Shown here piece after piece: positions 28,044-37,329 of a DNA stretch of 64,000 bases (the first letter of the stretch is position 1; each line of letters opens with the position of its first letter). The stretch spans positions 2,852,001 through 2,916,000 of the forward strand of contig NZ_CP017718.1 in assembly GCF_001854405.1 (NCBI RefSeq). The letters run 5' to 3'. The notes under the pieces were generated by a model. It ran no database searches and had not been told where the DNA came from. It saw only the letters and a program-made list of their open reading frames with translations. This stretch comes from Hyphomonas sp. Mor2 (GTDB lineage: Bacteria > Pseudomonadota > Alphaproteobacteria > Caulobacterales > Hyphomonadaceae). The translations under genes were made by a program, and so were the position numbers.

Positions 28044-28769
28044 TCACCGCGCGCGAAAGGCCTGCTGAAGGTCGCGCTCACGCCCGGGACGCATTCGTTC
28101 CCCGTCTGCCAACATGCTGCCCAGCAACCAGTCAGGAAACGCCTTCACCAGGGGTTTTGGACCAAGCACCTTAACGTTTCCGTTTGAGATTTCGTCGCGC
28201 AGAGAAACGAATCCGCGCCACGCATAGGTAAAGGGCTGCAGCTTGGCGATCACGCGCAGATCCTCTTCAAAACCAGGATGCTTCAGACAAGCCTGCACGC
28301 TTCCGGACTCGGAAAGGATCCAGAAATAGCGCTTGTTTGTGGGTTGATCCGCAAATTCAAACGCGATGGTCACACGCCCTTCCGGCATGATGTCGGTGTT
28401 CATCCGCAGATGCATGCTCCAGATCAGGTGTTCCGGGTCGAGATCATCGGTGGCGAGGTCGCGGCCCCAGCGATGGCCCCAACGACCGATATCCAAGATG
28501 ACGTCTCCGAGTTCCTCCCCAGCCGGAGTCAGATAATACAGATGTTTCTCGCCGCCCTCGCCGGGCCGTCGCTCGATGACACCCGCCGCTTCCAGGCTTT
28601 TCAGGCGCACGCTCAGCGTCGATGCCGAAATACGCGGCATGCTGCGCTGCAATTCGGAATATTTGTGGAAGCCATCCACCAGACCAACCAGAACAAGGAT
28701 GGTCCATCGCTCTCCGAGGATCTCGCTGGCGAGTGAGACCGGGCAATATTGTCCATATGTGCTTTTCAT
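28044..28769 (-). CDS. HxlR-family regulator with extra C-terminal domain
   Basis: 241 residues. Residues about 5-95 are an HxlR winged helix (YCPVSLASEILGERWTILVL, SELQRSMPRISASTLSVRLKSLE). The C-terminal about 130 residues look like the SCP2-like ligand-binding domain found on some long HxlR proteins. It is transcribed divergently from the flavin enzyme gene at 28875 and upstream of the six-TM gene, so it may control either side; the ligand is unknown. Confidence 0.82.
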   Translation of the reverse strand: MKSTYGQYCPVSLASEILGERWTILVLVGLVDGFHKYSELQRSMPRISASTLSVRLKSLEAAGVIERRPGEGGEKHLYYLTPAGEELGDVILDIGRWGHRWGRDLATDDLDPEHLIWSMHLRMNTDIMPEGRVTIAFEFADQPTNKRYFWILSESGSVQACLKHPGFEEDLRVIAKLQPFTYAWRGFVSLRDEISNGNVKVLGPKPLVKAFPDWLLGSMLADGERMRPGRERDLQQAFRAR

Positions 28770-28874
28770 GAACAGAGCTTGCCACGGTGCGCGCTGAGAT
28801 CAACTTCGAAAATCGTAGTAGATTATTTTTGCCGCGCCTGAGATCTTGTGATCGACGTATTCGAGGAGATCGCC

Positions 28875-30035
28875 ATGACGCTAACGATCAACCAGCCGTT
28901 GGGGATGCTGTTGCCGGTCATCGCGGCACACAGGGACGAAGCCGAAGCGCGGCGACAATTGTCAGACGAAGTGTGTCGCGCGCTTCGGGAGAGCGGCCTC
29001 CTTCAAATGCCGATCGCAGCCGCACATGGCGGTCTCGAAACACCGCTTCCGGACATGTTGCGCGTGTTTGAAGCAATGGCCTCGAAGGATGCCGCCGTGA
29101 GCTGGGTGGTGTGGAATGCCGGGCTGATCGGATTCTACAGCCGGTTTATGCCGGATCAGCTTCGCGATGAATTGTTCGCCGGCGGCACCAGCCTGATCAC
29201 ACAGTCGACCATTCCGGCTGGAGAAGTGTCGGTTGAGGACGATGGCTCGGTCCGGATTCAGGGTCGGTGGCCTCTCATGTCGGGGTGTCCGGGGGCCGAT
29301 TGGGCGGTTTTGACCTGCAGGCTGATCAGGAATGGCGCGCCCTGTCTCAACCCTGACGGGTCACCGCAAACCCGTCTCGCAGTCGTCCCGCGCGACGCTT
29401 TTCAGATCATCGATACATGGGACACAAGCGGCCTTCGGGGGACGGGTAGCCACGACATATCCATCGAAGGCGCGTTAGTGCCAGACCACCGACTGTTCGA
29501 TCTTGGCGGCGAGATTACCCCTGCCGGCGTGGTTGAACGGCTTCCCGTTTTCGCCAGTGCGACAGCGATCTTTGCGGCTCAGACACTGGGCGTGGGCCAG
29601 AGCATCTTTGACACAGCTTTGGATCGCGGACGCACCTTGAAAGCGACGGGACCTGCACCCGCCTTGAAGGACCGCCCGGATTATCAAATCGCCATTGCTC
29701 GCCATGGCGCCTGTCTGGACGCGGCGCGCACAGCCTTGCTGCGAGTGGCCCAAGACGTTTGGGACCGCGCGCGTGGTGGACACGAACCGGACCTTTCGCA
29801 AATCGCAGATCTCTACGGCGCCAGCTTTGTCGCAATGGACGCCGCAAAAGCGGCCGCGACCGAACTCCGAGACCTGAGTGGAACCTCGGCGCTTCACAAG
29901 ACATCTCCGATCGAAAAACCAGCACGGGACCTGCAAGCCATGCTTCGCCATGTGGTCGCTCAGCCAGCCATGCGGGCAGACATCGGAAGAGCGAAACTCG
30001 GACTGGAGCCCACCTGGCCACCCTTCTTTATGTAG
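28875..30035 (+). CDS. Acyl-CoA dehydrogenase-fold flavoprotein, probably monooxygenase-type
   Basis: 386 residues from ATG 28875, with AGGAG six bases upstream (a GTG at 28848 would add nine residues). The segment WDTSGLRGTGSHDI is typical of the group D flavin monooxygenases (HsaA/DszC-like), which share the acyl-CoA dehydrogenase fold and use reduced flavin from a partner reductase. An acyl-CoA dehydrogenase cannot be excluded. No reductase gene lies beside it. It is divergent from the HxlR gene, a common arrangement for regulator and target. Confidence 0.72.
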   Translation: MTLTINQPLGMLLPVIAAHRDEAEARRQLSDEVCRALRESGLLQMPIAAAHGGLETPLPDMLRVFEAMASKDAAVSWVVWNAGLIGFYSRFMPDQLRDELFAGGTSLITQSTIPAGEVSVEDDGSVRIQGRWPLMSGCPGADWAVLTCRLIRNGAPCLNPDGSPQTRLAVVPRDAFQIIDTWDTSGLRGTGSHDISIEGALVPDHRLFDLGGEITPAGVVERLPVFASATAIFAAQTLGVGQSIFDTALDRGRTLKATGPAPALKDRPDYQIAIARHGACLDAARTALLRVAQDVWDRARGGHEPDLSQIADLYGASFVAMDAAKAAATELRDLSGTSALHKTSPIEKPARDLQAMLRHVVAQPAMRADIGRAKLGLEPTWPPFFM

Positions 30036-30041
30036 CACACG

Positions 30042-30542
30042 CTAGTTTGCGGGCTGCGATGCGTTCTCCGCCAGCCATGCCCGAATGCGGCTCTTGCGCC
30101 CATCCGTCGCGACGGCGGTGGCGCCGTCGACAATCTGCGTGAGCGGGACAGATCTGAGGCTCTCCCGGTAAGCGAGCTCTGCCTGCTGAAACGCCGCCGC
30201 GATATCGCATGGCCGCGGACACTCGGCTGGAGAGGCACCGCATGGTCCATTGCGCCGGATCTCGGTACAACGAAAGGCAGCCATTGTGCCCTCGAGCGCC
30301 GCTGTGATGTCCCAAAGCGATATGGCATCCGCCTGCCTGGCAAGACGATATCCACCGGCGGCGCCGCGCTGGGTCAGCACAAGCCCGGCCCGGCTCAAGG
30401 CTTGAAGCTGTTTTGCCATATATGGTGCCGGAACGCCCAGATAATCGGCCAGCGCCTCCCGTGAGAGCGCCGCTCCTGGAGGGAGAAGCGCCAGCACCGC
30501 GCAGGCATGCGCCGCCCATTCAACGCCTTTACCGATCTTCAT
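30042..30542 (-). CDS. Rrf2-family transcriptional regulator
   Basis: 166 residues. Winged helix at about 5-65 (AAHACAVLALLPPGAALSRE, GVPAPYMAKQLQAL, AGGYRLAR). Four Cys follow between about 95 and 116 (C-X7-C-X6-C-X3-C), so it could bind an iron-sulfur cluster as IscR and NsrR do, or sense oxidants through thiols. It lies 12 bases after the DUF1499 gene on the same strand and probably shares its promoter, where a palindrome is found. Confidence 0.85.
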   Translation of the reverse strand: MKIGKGVEWAAHACAVLALLPPGAALSREALADYLGVPAPYMAKQLQALSRAGLVLTQRGAAGGYRLARQADAISLWDITAALEGTMAAFRCTEIRRNGPCGASPAECPRPCDIAAAFQQAELAYRESLRSVPLTQIVDGATAVATDGRKSRIRAWLAENASQPAN

Positions 30543-30554
30543 TCAATCGCCTCG

Positions 30555-30998
30555 TCAGGATCCAAGCTTCTCGCGCAAGTCCGCCACGCGCGCGCTGTTC
30601 ACACCGGCATCTGAGTGGCCCACCCGGGACGCCGACCGAACCTGAATGTCGGCCCCTGTCAGGCGGAACTCCACATCATCAACAAACCCGAACAGACTGG
30701 AGGAGAACTCTGCCGCCAGATAGCTTTCATCTTGCGCGGTGATCTCGCCGCCCATTTCGGCGATGACCGTGGGCAAATCGGCCCAGGCTGCGAGCGGCAG
30801 CGGGGCGACCTGTTTGTCATCCGCGGTTCCCGCTTCACTCGACACACAATTCGGAGAGGATGGACAGTCCGCCAGACGTCCTTCAACGAGACCCGGCGCT
30901 TCGCCACCGCGCGACTGCATGCCCAGAAAGGCGAACGCGCCAACCCCTAGCAGAATCAACACAACCAGGCCGATCACGCCATACTTCAAAATCCTCAT
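30555..30998 (-). CDS. DUF1499 membrane-anchored protein
   Basis: 147 residues. A membrane helix spans about residues 8-28. The soluble part carries the DUF1499 hallmarks: CPSSPNCVSS near residue 45-54 and the YLAAEFSSSLFGFVDDVEFRL segment. Function unknown. It is the first gene of a DUF1499-Rrf2 pair and is divergent from a DoxX gene. Confidence 0.82.
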   Translation of the reverse strand: MRILKYGVIGLVVLILLGVGAFAFLGMQSRGGEAPGLVEGRLADCPSSPNCVSSEAGTADDKQVAPLPLAAWADLPTVIAEMGGEITAQDESYLAAEFSSSLFGFVDDVEFRLTGADIQVRSASRVGHSDAGVNSARVADLREKLGS

Positions 30999-31028
30999 TT
31001 CACTTTTCCTCTCGCCATTCTCTTATTT

Positions 31029-31045
31029 CGGATATATTATGTCCG
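31029..31045. promoter_or_regulatory. 17-bp operator-like palindrome between DUF1499 and doxX genes
   Basis: CGGATATATTATGTCCG: seven of eight base pairs match around a central T. It lies 31 bases before the DUF1499 ATG and 68 bases before the DoxX ATG, a good place for binding by the co-encoded Rrf2 regulator. Confidence 0.55.
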
Positions 31046-31112
31046 CAATTTAGTCCAGTGCATTCCGCAAGCCATTACAAGCGCGCGCCCCGATGAAAGG
31101 TTCTGAAGAACA

Positions 31113-31547
31113 ATGCTCCAAGACAAACATCTCCCCACTCACCCCGCGATTGGGCTGACCGCACGCATCCTGTTTACGTCCCTCTTCTTCCTATCGGGTC
31201 TGACGCATTTCACCAATGTTCCTTATTATATCGACCTGATGCCAGAGGAGATCCCGTTTGCGATCCTGTGGATCTATCTCTCTGGCGTGGTCGAACTGGT
31301 CGGCGCTGCGATGATCCTGGTGAACTGGCAGCCGAGACTCGGAGCCTGGCTGATCGTTCTGTTCATGGTGCCGGTGACCTTTGCGGTACACGGATACGAA
31401 ATGCTGTTCGCCGAAACCGAACTGGAACGCGCCGCGCAGCAAGCTCATTTTCTCAAGGGCATCGCGCTCACCGGCGCAGCGCTGCTGATCACGCAGGTCG
31501 GGATCAAACCGGCTCGACCTCTATCGGCACCGCGGCCTTCTTCCTGA
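31113..31547 (+). CDS. DoxX-family membrane protein
   Basis: 144 residues with four hydrophobic helices (about 16-36, 46-68, 73-93 and 110-130). The LTARILFTSLFFLSGLTHF start and central VELVGAAMIL fit the DoxX/SURF4-like family, linked to thiol and oxidative metabolism in some bacteria. It shares a divergent promoter region with DUF1499-Rrf2. Its 3' end overlaps the convergent small gene by 44 bases. Confidence 0.78.
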   Translation: MLQDKHLPTHPAIGLTARILFTSLFFLSGLTHFTNVPYYIDLMPEEIPFAILWIYLSGVVELVGAAMILVNWQPRLGAWLIVLFMVPVTFAVHGYEMLFAETELERAAQQAHFLKGIALTGAALLITQVGIKPARPLSAPRPSS

Positions 31548-31776
31548 CCGTTTCGGCGCGCGGTTTCGGCAGCAAGCGAAAGCGAGTCTGACACCAGGCG
31601 AAGTCGACCCCGACATCCAGCAAGGCATCGCCGCGCCCGCAAGGGCAGATGAAGGGCAACACGCCCCAGACACGATAGGTCTCACCTTGCACCAAGGGCA
31701 CAGGATCCCCCGTCACATGATTGGGCGAAGCATCAACGCACAACACCAGGTCCCCGGATCCAACGTCATAGGTCAT
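31504..31776 (-). CDS. Small conserved-looking protein with CPCG motif
   Basis: 90 residues. The pattern LVLCVDASPN, GETYRVWGVLPFICPCGRGDALLDVG and WCQTRFRLLPK resembles a small hypothetical family seen in alphaproteobacteria and their phages. No function is known. The Cys pair CPC and a later Cys could bind metal. It overlaps the convergent doxX end by 44 bases, which is unusual but both frames look genuine. Confidence 0.6.
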   Translation of the reverse strand: MTYDVGSGDLVLCVDASPNHVTGDPVPLVQGETYRVWGVLPFICPCGRGDALLDVGVDFAWCQTRFRLLPKPRAETVRKKAAVPIEVEPV

Positions 31777-31826
31777 GCGCGGCGTTTTAGCATAAGGCGC
31801 GCGCGCAATCGAGGCACAGCAGACTC

Positions 31827-31856
31827 AAAAAAAGCCGCCCCGGTTGGAGCGGCTTT
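31827..31856 (-). terminator. Intrinsic terminator after the M3 peptidase gene
   Basis: On the minus strand: stem AAAGCCGC / GCGGCTTT with a 10-base loop and seven T at the end. It follows the peptidase stop by 22 bases. Confidence 0.85.
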
Positions 31857-31878
31857 CCTGATTTCGGAATGGCGAGAC

Positions 31879-34077
31879 TTATCCCTCGCCGGCCTCGTCA
31901 GTGGCAAACCCGCGAATGCGGAGCAATGGCTCGATGGTTGGGTCAGAGCCGCGGAAGTTGCGGTACAGCTCGTCCGCCGGGCGCAGGCCACCGGATTCGT
32001 ACACCCACTGTTTCAGGCGCGCGGCGAGTTCCGGATCCCAGATATCGCCTGCTTCGCGGAACGCGGTGAAACCGTCCGCGTCGAGGATTTCAGACCACAG
32101 GTAAGCATAATAGCCGGAGCTATAACCGCCGGCGAAGATGTGGCTGAAATACTGGCTGCGATACCGTGGCTCGATTTCCTCGATCAGGCCGTAGCCCGCC
32201 AGCACTTCCTGTTCGAAGGCGCGCGCATCGGTGATCGCCATCGCCTCTTCGAGGCTGAGATTGTGCCAGGCAAGATCCAGCAGGGACGCCGCGATGAACT
32301 CGGTCGTGCGGAAGCCCTGATTGTGATTGGACGCTTCGCGCATCTTCTCGATCAGCTCGAGCGGAATGGCTTCGCCGGTCTCATAGTGTAGCGCATATTC
32401 AGCCAGCATTTCCGGGGCCCCGGCCCAGTGTTCCAGGATCTGCGCCGGGAACTCGGTATAGTCCCGCGGACCATCGACGCCGGAGAAGTTGGAATACTTG
32501 ATCTGGGTCAGCAGACCATGCAGGCCGTGACCGAACTCGTGGAAGAAAGTCTCGACCTCGTCGAACCGCATCAGGGTCGGACCGTCACCGGCCGGAGTGA
32601 TCAGGTTGAGATTATTGGTAATGATCGGCCGGACTTCCTCGGCATCATCATAATTGGTCGAGTTGCGATAGGAACTCATCCACGCGCCGCCGCGCTTGGA
32701 GTCGCGAGCATACATGTCCATCATGAACAGGCCAAGATGCTCGCCGGTCTCGGCATCCTTGACGTCGTACGCCGTAACGACCGGGTTCCAGCCTTCGACA
32801 TCAACGTCTTCCAGCGTCACGTTGAACAGCCGCTCGGCCATGGTCCAGGCGCCTTCACGCACAGCGCCGAGTTCGAAGTATGGCTTCAGCACATTATCGT
32901 CGAACGCATATTTGTCCTGACGAACCTTTTCAGAATAGTGCCACCAGTCATGACCGGCAAAGGTAAACTCGTCACCGATCAGAGCCTGCATCTCCTCGCG
33001 CTCGGTCTTGGCTTGCGCGAGACCCGGCTCCCAGACGCGGACCAGGAAGTTTTCCACCGTCTCTGGTGTGCGGGCCATATTGTACTCGAGTACATAGGCG
33101 GCATGCGTGGCATATCCGAGCAATTCAGCACGTTCCGCGCGCAATTGGGCAAGCTTGATCGCAATTGGGCCATTGTCGAACTCACCCCCATTGGCGCGCA
33201 GGCGATAGCCATCGAACATCTGCGCACGCAGATCGCGGTTCTCCGACTGGGTCATGAATGTCTCATAGACCGAACGATCCACTGTGAGCGTCCAGGTGTC
33301 GCCATCCTTGAGCGCGGCCTTGAAGTCCTCGGACAGACCGACCAGCTCGGCCTCGTCCGTAATCTCAAGCTTGAACGCTTTGGTCGATGCCAGCAGGTTT
33401 TGCGCGAACTGCGTGGTCAGGCTTGAGATCTCTTCATTGATCGCAGCAACCTGGGTTTTGACTTCCGGGCTTTGCGTGGCGCCGGCGCGCTCAAATCCGC
33501 GATAGGTCAGCTCGATCAGGCGCAGGTCCTGCTCATCGAGATCGGTCATGGTCGGCGCCGCGTCACTGACCGCTTTCACGCGTGCGAACAGCGCTTCGTT
33601 GAAGTTGATTTCGTTCTGTACCGCCGTCACTTTCGGCCAGATCTGCGTTTCCAGGTCCGCCAGAGTGTCATTGGTGTCGGTATTGGTGATGTTCGAAAAG
33701 ACCAGCGCAACCTGGCTCAGCGTGCCTCCTGCGCTGTCCAGCGCGACGATGGTGTTCTCGAAGGTTGGCGCGTCTCCATTATTGGCGATCGCATCAATCT
33801 CTTCGCGCAGGTCAGCAATCGCGACGTCGAACGCCGGCAGGTAGTCTTCGTCAGCGATCTCGGCGAAAGGAGGAACGCCGTAAGCGGTGTCCCAGTTCTG
33901 CAGTAGCGGGTTCTCTGCGAGGGCAGCTTCCGCGTCCGCGGTGGCTTCGGCGCTCGCCTCATCCGTCACGGTCGTTTCAGCGGGCGTATCACTGCTTGGC
34001 GTACGAACAACATCGCAGCCGCCAAGGATTAAGGCCAACGCTGCGGCGCTGCCGAAGAGGTAAGATTTTGCGGTCAT
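31879..34077 (-). CDS. dcp: M3-family dipeptidyl carboxypeptidase, predicted lipoprotein
   Basis: 732 residues. Lipobox LILGGC gives Cys21, so the enzyme is probably anchored in the envelope; an Ala/Glu/Thr-rich linker follows. The zinc motif HEFGH (TFFHEFGHGLHG) lies about three quarters along, with the SYRNST and ILEHWA blocks typical of Dcp-type oligopeptidases. It removes C-terminal dipeptides from oligopeptides. It is closed by a strong terminator. Confidence 0.9.
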   Translation of the reverse strand: MTAKSYLFGSAAALALILGGCDVVRTPSSDTPAETTVTDEASAEATADAEAALAENPLLQNWDTAYGVPPFAEIADEDYLPAFDVAIADLREEIDAIANNGDAPTFENTIVALDSAGGTLSQVALVFSNITNTDTNDTLADLETQIWPKVTAVQNEINFNEALFARVKAVSDAAPTMTDLDEQDLRLIELTYRGFERAGATQSPEVKTQVAAINEEISSLTTQFAQNLLASTKAFKLEITDEAELVGLSEDFKAALKDGDTWTLTVDRSVYETFMTQSENRDLRAQMFDGYRLRANGGEFDNGPIAIKLAQLRAERAELLGYATHAAYVLEYNMARTPETVENFLVRVWEPGLAQAKTEREEMQALIGDEFTFAGHDWWHYSEKVRQDKYAFDDNVLKPYFELGAVREGAWTMAERLFNVTLEDVDVEGWNPVVTAYDVKDAETGEHLGLFMMDMYARDSKRGGAWMSSYRNSTNYDDAEEVRPIITNNLNLITPAGDGPTLMRFDEVETFFHEFGHGLHGLLTQIKYSNFSGVDGPRDYTEFPAQILEHWAGAPEMLAEYALHYETGEAIPLELIEKMREASNHNQGFRTTEFIAASLLDLAWHNLSLEEAMAITDARAFEQEVLAGYGLIEEIEPRYRSQYFSHIFAGGYSSGYYAYLWSEILDADGFTAFREAGDIWDPELAARLKQWVYESGGLRPADELYRNFRGSDPTIEPLLRIRGFATDEAGEG

Positions 34078-34146
34078 TGGGTCACCTTTGAGTGGAATGT
34101 TGCCGTGTTTAACCAGATTTTAGATGGCGCGCCTAGGGCTGGGCTG

Positions 34147-35085
34147 TCACACTTGTAGTTGGTTCAGCCGCGCAACCGTCGCCTCAAATTGTTTCATGGT
34201 CTCATTGAGGATATCGGCGACCGGGCGTACCCCCTTGATTCGACCCGCAACTTGTCCGGTCAACGCGATACCTGCTTCGAGGTCGCCCCCGAAATAGACC
34301 TGCTGTGTGCCGGCAAACTCTCCGAAAATATTCTCTACACCTTCCTGTTCGATACGCGTGGTCCGTTCCGTCCGCAGAGCGCGCAGCGCAGGTCCTGGGC
34401 CGTCGCGGTTGAGGAAAACGGTATCTGTCGCGTCTGCATCGACGATGGCCTGCTTCCAATTCTCATGAACGGGGCTCTCGGCTGAGGACAGGATGCGGGT
34501 GCCCATCAGCACCCCTTCGGCCCCCAGCGCGAAGGCCGCTGCCATGCTCCCGCCATCCATGATTCCGCCCGCGGCGACAACCGGAACATCGACCGCCTCG
34601 CAGACTTGCGGGATCAGCACCATGGACGCGACATCCTTTGGATTCTTGAAGCCACCGCCTTCGCCGCCTTCGACAATCAGGCCGTCCACGCCCGCATCGA
34701 TGGCCCCGAGCGCTGCTTTCAGGCTCGGCACGACGTGAAAGACCGTGAGGCCCGCCTCCTTGAGCTGAGCGGTGTATTTCTTCGGATTTCCAGCCGACGT
34801 GGTCACGAATTTTATGCCCTGATCGATGACGAATTGAACAATGTCGGGATCGCGAACAAAGGCCTGAGCGACATTCACCCCGAATGGCTTGTCGGTGAGA
34901 TCGCGCATTTTCAGGATTTCCGCACGCACCGCATCCAGCTCCCCCGAACTTGTCTCAATGATCCCCATTCCGCCCGCATTGGAAAAAGCTGACGAAAGCT
35001 GGGACCGGGCGATCCAGCCCATGGCCGCCTGTATAATCGGTTTTTCGATACCGAGCATGTCGGTGATGCGAGTGTTGAGCGCCAT
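34147..35085 (-). CDS. Nitronate monooxygenase-like FMN enzyme
   Basis: 312 residues from ATG 35085, with AGGA upstream; the longer frame to 35235 would overlap the MFS gene and shows no homology. TIM-barrel flavoenzyme of the NMO/FabK/IMPDH-like group: EKPIIQAAMGWI at the start, GFKNPKD, VPVVAAGGIMDGGSMAAAFALGAEGVLMGTR as the FMN phosphate site. It oxidises nitronates or acts as an enoyl reductase-like enzyme; the substrate is not resolved. It lies 68 bases downstream of the MFS gene. Confidence 0.85.
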   Translation of the reverse strand: MALNTRITDMLGIEKPIIQAAMGWIARSQLSSAFSNAGGMGIIETSSGELDAVRAEILKMRDLTDKPFGVNVAQAFVRDPDIVQFVIDQGIKFVTTSAGNPKKYTAQLKEAGLTVFHVVPSLKAALGAIDAGVDGLIVEGGEGGGFKNPKDVASMVLIPQVCEAVDVPVVAAGGIMDGGSMAAAFALGAEGVLMGTRILSSAESPVHENWKQAIVDADATDTVFLNRDGPGPALRALRTERTTRIEQEGVENIFGEFAGTQQVYFGGDLEAGIALTGQVAGRIKGVRPVADILNETMKQFEATVARLNQLQV

Positions 35086-35153
35086 GAGTCTATCCTGTCC
35101 TGCAATGCGTTTGGGCGGAGGAAACCCCGCTATCGCTGCGGAAGCGCAAGGGC

Positions 35154-36371
35154 CTAGCGGGTCTGGAACAGCTTGAATCGCTCGGTCACGAAAATAATGG
35201 ACAGCGAACTGACCCCGAGCGCCACGAAACCCCACATGACAGGCGCAATCGTGCCATCAAACTGACTCGCCACGAGATAGCCGATAAAGCTCGAGACCGT
35301 GGTCGAAGCAAAGCCGTAAGCGGCGCTGGCTGTGCCTGCGATTTTTCCCTGCGGCTCCATGGCGAGCGCGGTAAAGTTCGCGCCGAGCATCCCGAAACAT
35401 CCAAAGGTCAGACAAAAGAGCAAGTAGAACAGCCAGAACCTCTCGCCGGCCAAGTGCAGCGTCAGCACATTGGTCAGAGCCAGAATAATGAACAGGATCA
35501 GCACGGTATGGCTGATCCGGCGCATGCCAAATCGCTCGACCACGCGCGAGTTCAGGAAGTTGGAAACTGCCAGCGACGCTGCAATTCCCGCAAACCACAA
35601 GGTAAACGTCTCGTGTTTCTGGAATACATCTGTGAAGATCTGTTCGGATGATGCGATGAAGGCGAACAGCGCGCCGAAAATGACGCCGCTGGCACACATA
35701 TAACCGAATGTGACGCGCGTGGTCAGCACTTGCCAGTACGCGGCGCCCGTTTGCTTGACACTAAGCGGCTGGCGCGCCTCGGATGAGAGCGTTTCCGGCA
35801 GGCGGACCTGGATCCAGAACAGATTCAGAATGGCCGCCAGACTGAGCAGACCAAACGTCCATTGCCATGGGGCGATCAGCATGACGCCCGCGCCGATGGA
35901 CGGCGCCAGGATTGGCACCACCATGAACACCGTCATCACAAGCGACATGATACGCGCCATCGCCCGTCCTGCCAGCAGATCCCGGACAATCGAAACCGCA
36001 ATCACCCGGACACCGCTGGCGAATATGCCCTGAACGAATCGTGCAATCAGCAAGGTCGTGAAGGACGTGGTCATCACACAAGCAAGCCCGGCAATCGCGT
36101 AAGCAATCAGACAAAGACTAAGCAAGCCCTTGCGACCGAACCGGTCCGAGATTGGCCCGAAGACGAGTTGCGGCGCGCCAAACCCGGCAATGTAGGCAAA
36201 AATAACGAGCTGCTGGTCATTCTCTCGTACCAGACTGTAATGCTCCGAAATATCGCTGAGCGCGGGTAGCATGATGTCGATGGCGAGCGCATTCAACGAC
36301 ATCAGGGCCGCGACCATGATGACCAGTTCCCATTGCGGCATGGGCAAAGAACGCGTGGGCATTTCTTCCAT
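35154..36371 (-). CDS. Bcr/CflA-type MFS drug exporter
   Basis: About 405 residues with 12 membrane helices. NALAIDIMLPALSDI in helix 1, the loop GPISDRFGRKGLL (MFS motif A) and the QGIFASGVRVIAVSIVRD segment are characteristic of the Bcr/CflA subfamily (DHA1 exporters). The start is uncertain: ATG 36371 is used; GTG 36395 has an AAAGCAGG-like site, and the frame extends open to 36536. The exported compound is unknown. Confidence 0.83.
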   Translation of the reverse strand: MEEMPTRSLPMPQWELVIMVAALMSLNALAIDIMLPALSDISEHYSLVRENDQQLVIFAYIAGFGAPQLVFGPISDRFGRKGLLSLCLIAYAIAGLACVMTTSFTTLLIARFVQGIFASGVRVIAVSIVRDLLAGRAMARIMSLVMTVFMVVPILAPSIGAGVMLIAPWQWTFGLLSLAAILNLFWIQVRLPETLSSEARQPLSVKQTGAAYWQVLTTRVTFGYMCASGVIFGALFAFIASSEQIFTDVFQKHETFTLWFAGIAASLAVSNFLNSRVVERFGMRRISHTVLILFIILALTNVLTLHLAGERFWLFYLLFCLTFGCFGMLGANFTALAMEPQGKIAGTASAAYGFASTTVSSFIGYLVASQFDGTIAPVMWGFVALGVSSLSIIFVTERFKLFQTR

Positions 36372-36569
36372 GGCTGCGGTTTCGGGACTGCTCACTGGGC
36401 CTGCTTTCTTTAAAACCAAGGCGCGGGTTGTGCGCCTCTCGCTTTTGCGGTGCAAGCTTTTTCTGAGACGAATTCGCGGTTGCCGCACTGTTTCATTGAG
36501 TTGGCTCCCATTTTGGGGCAAAGCGCGGCGCAGCAAACCGAACGTTTGCGGAAATGTGGATGATTGATC

Positions 36570-37271
36570 ATGGCTGAGCCCAAATCTCCTTTTGCCGGAG
36601 GTCCGCTCAAGACATTCGGACGCCGCGGCGGCCGTCCGCTATCGGGCCGTCAGCGCGTGCTGATGGAGACGCTTCTACCGAAACTGCGCGTGCCGGTCGG
36701 TGCGCCGGAATCGCTTGATCCTGTTACCCTGTTCGAGGACCCAGACGAGATCTGGCTCGAAATCGGTTTTGGCGGCGGTGAACATGTCAGTGGTCAAGCT
36801 GCAGGAAATCCCGGGATCGGCCTCCTTGCGAGCGAAGTCTTCTTCGAAGGCATCGCCAAACTGCTCGGCCAGTTAGAGGATCTTGAGCTCGCCAATGTCC
36901 GCGTCTGGCCGGAGGACGGGCGCGAGCTGATAGACGGCCTGAGCCATGCGAGCATCGATCGCGCTTTCATCCTGTTCCCGGATCCATGGCCAAAGGCGCG
37001 GCATCAGAAGCGCCGCATCATCCAACCTGACTTTCTGGATGCGCTCGCCCGGATCATGAAACCGAGCGGCCGGGTGCGGTTTGCAACCGACGTCAGATCT
37101 TATGCAGATGAAGCGCTCGAACGATTCCTGGCGCACCCCCGATTTACCTGGACAGCCCGCACTGCAGTTGATTGGCGGATCGCTCCAGCCGATCATATTG
37201 AAACCCGCTACCAGATGAAAAAACTGGGCGACATCGCGCCGGTTTATTACGACTTTATTATCTCCGCATAA
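36570..37271 (+). CDS. trmB: tRNA (guanine-N7)-methyltransferase
   Basis: Makes m7G46 in tRNAs with SAM. 233 residues from ATG 36570 (the frame also opens with a TTG two codons earlier). EIGFGGGEH is the SAM motif, RAFILFPDPWPKARHQKRR the signature loop and VRFATDVRSYADE the C-terminal block. It is divergent from the MFS gene. Confidence 0.94.
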   Translation: MAEPKSPFAGGPLKTFGRRGGRPLSGRQRVLMETLLPKLRVPVGAPESLDPVTLFEDPDEIWLEIGFGGGEHVSGQAAGNPGIGLLASEVFFEGIAKLLGQLEDLELANVRVWPEDGRELIDGLSHASIDRAFILFPDPWPKARHQKRRIIQPDFLDALARIMKPSGRVRFATDVRSYADEALERFLAHPRFTWTARTAVDWRIAPADHIETRYQMKKLGDIAPVYYDFIISA

Positions 37272-37329
37272 AGCAGATTGACGGTTCACAAGCCGGTCAT
37301 AGGATCATCTTGCGATATGGGAGGAATTC

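Noticed and set aside
32428..33426. 332-residue plus-strand open frame
   Set aside because: Antisense to the M3 peptidase gene; no motif.
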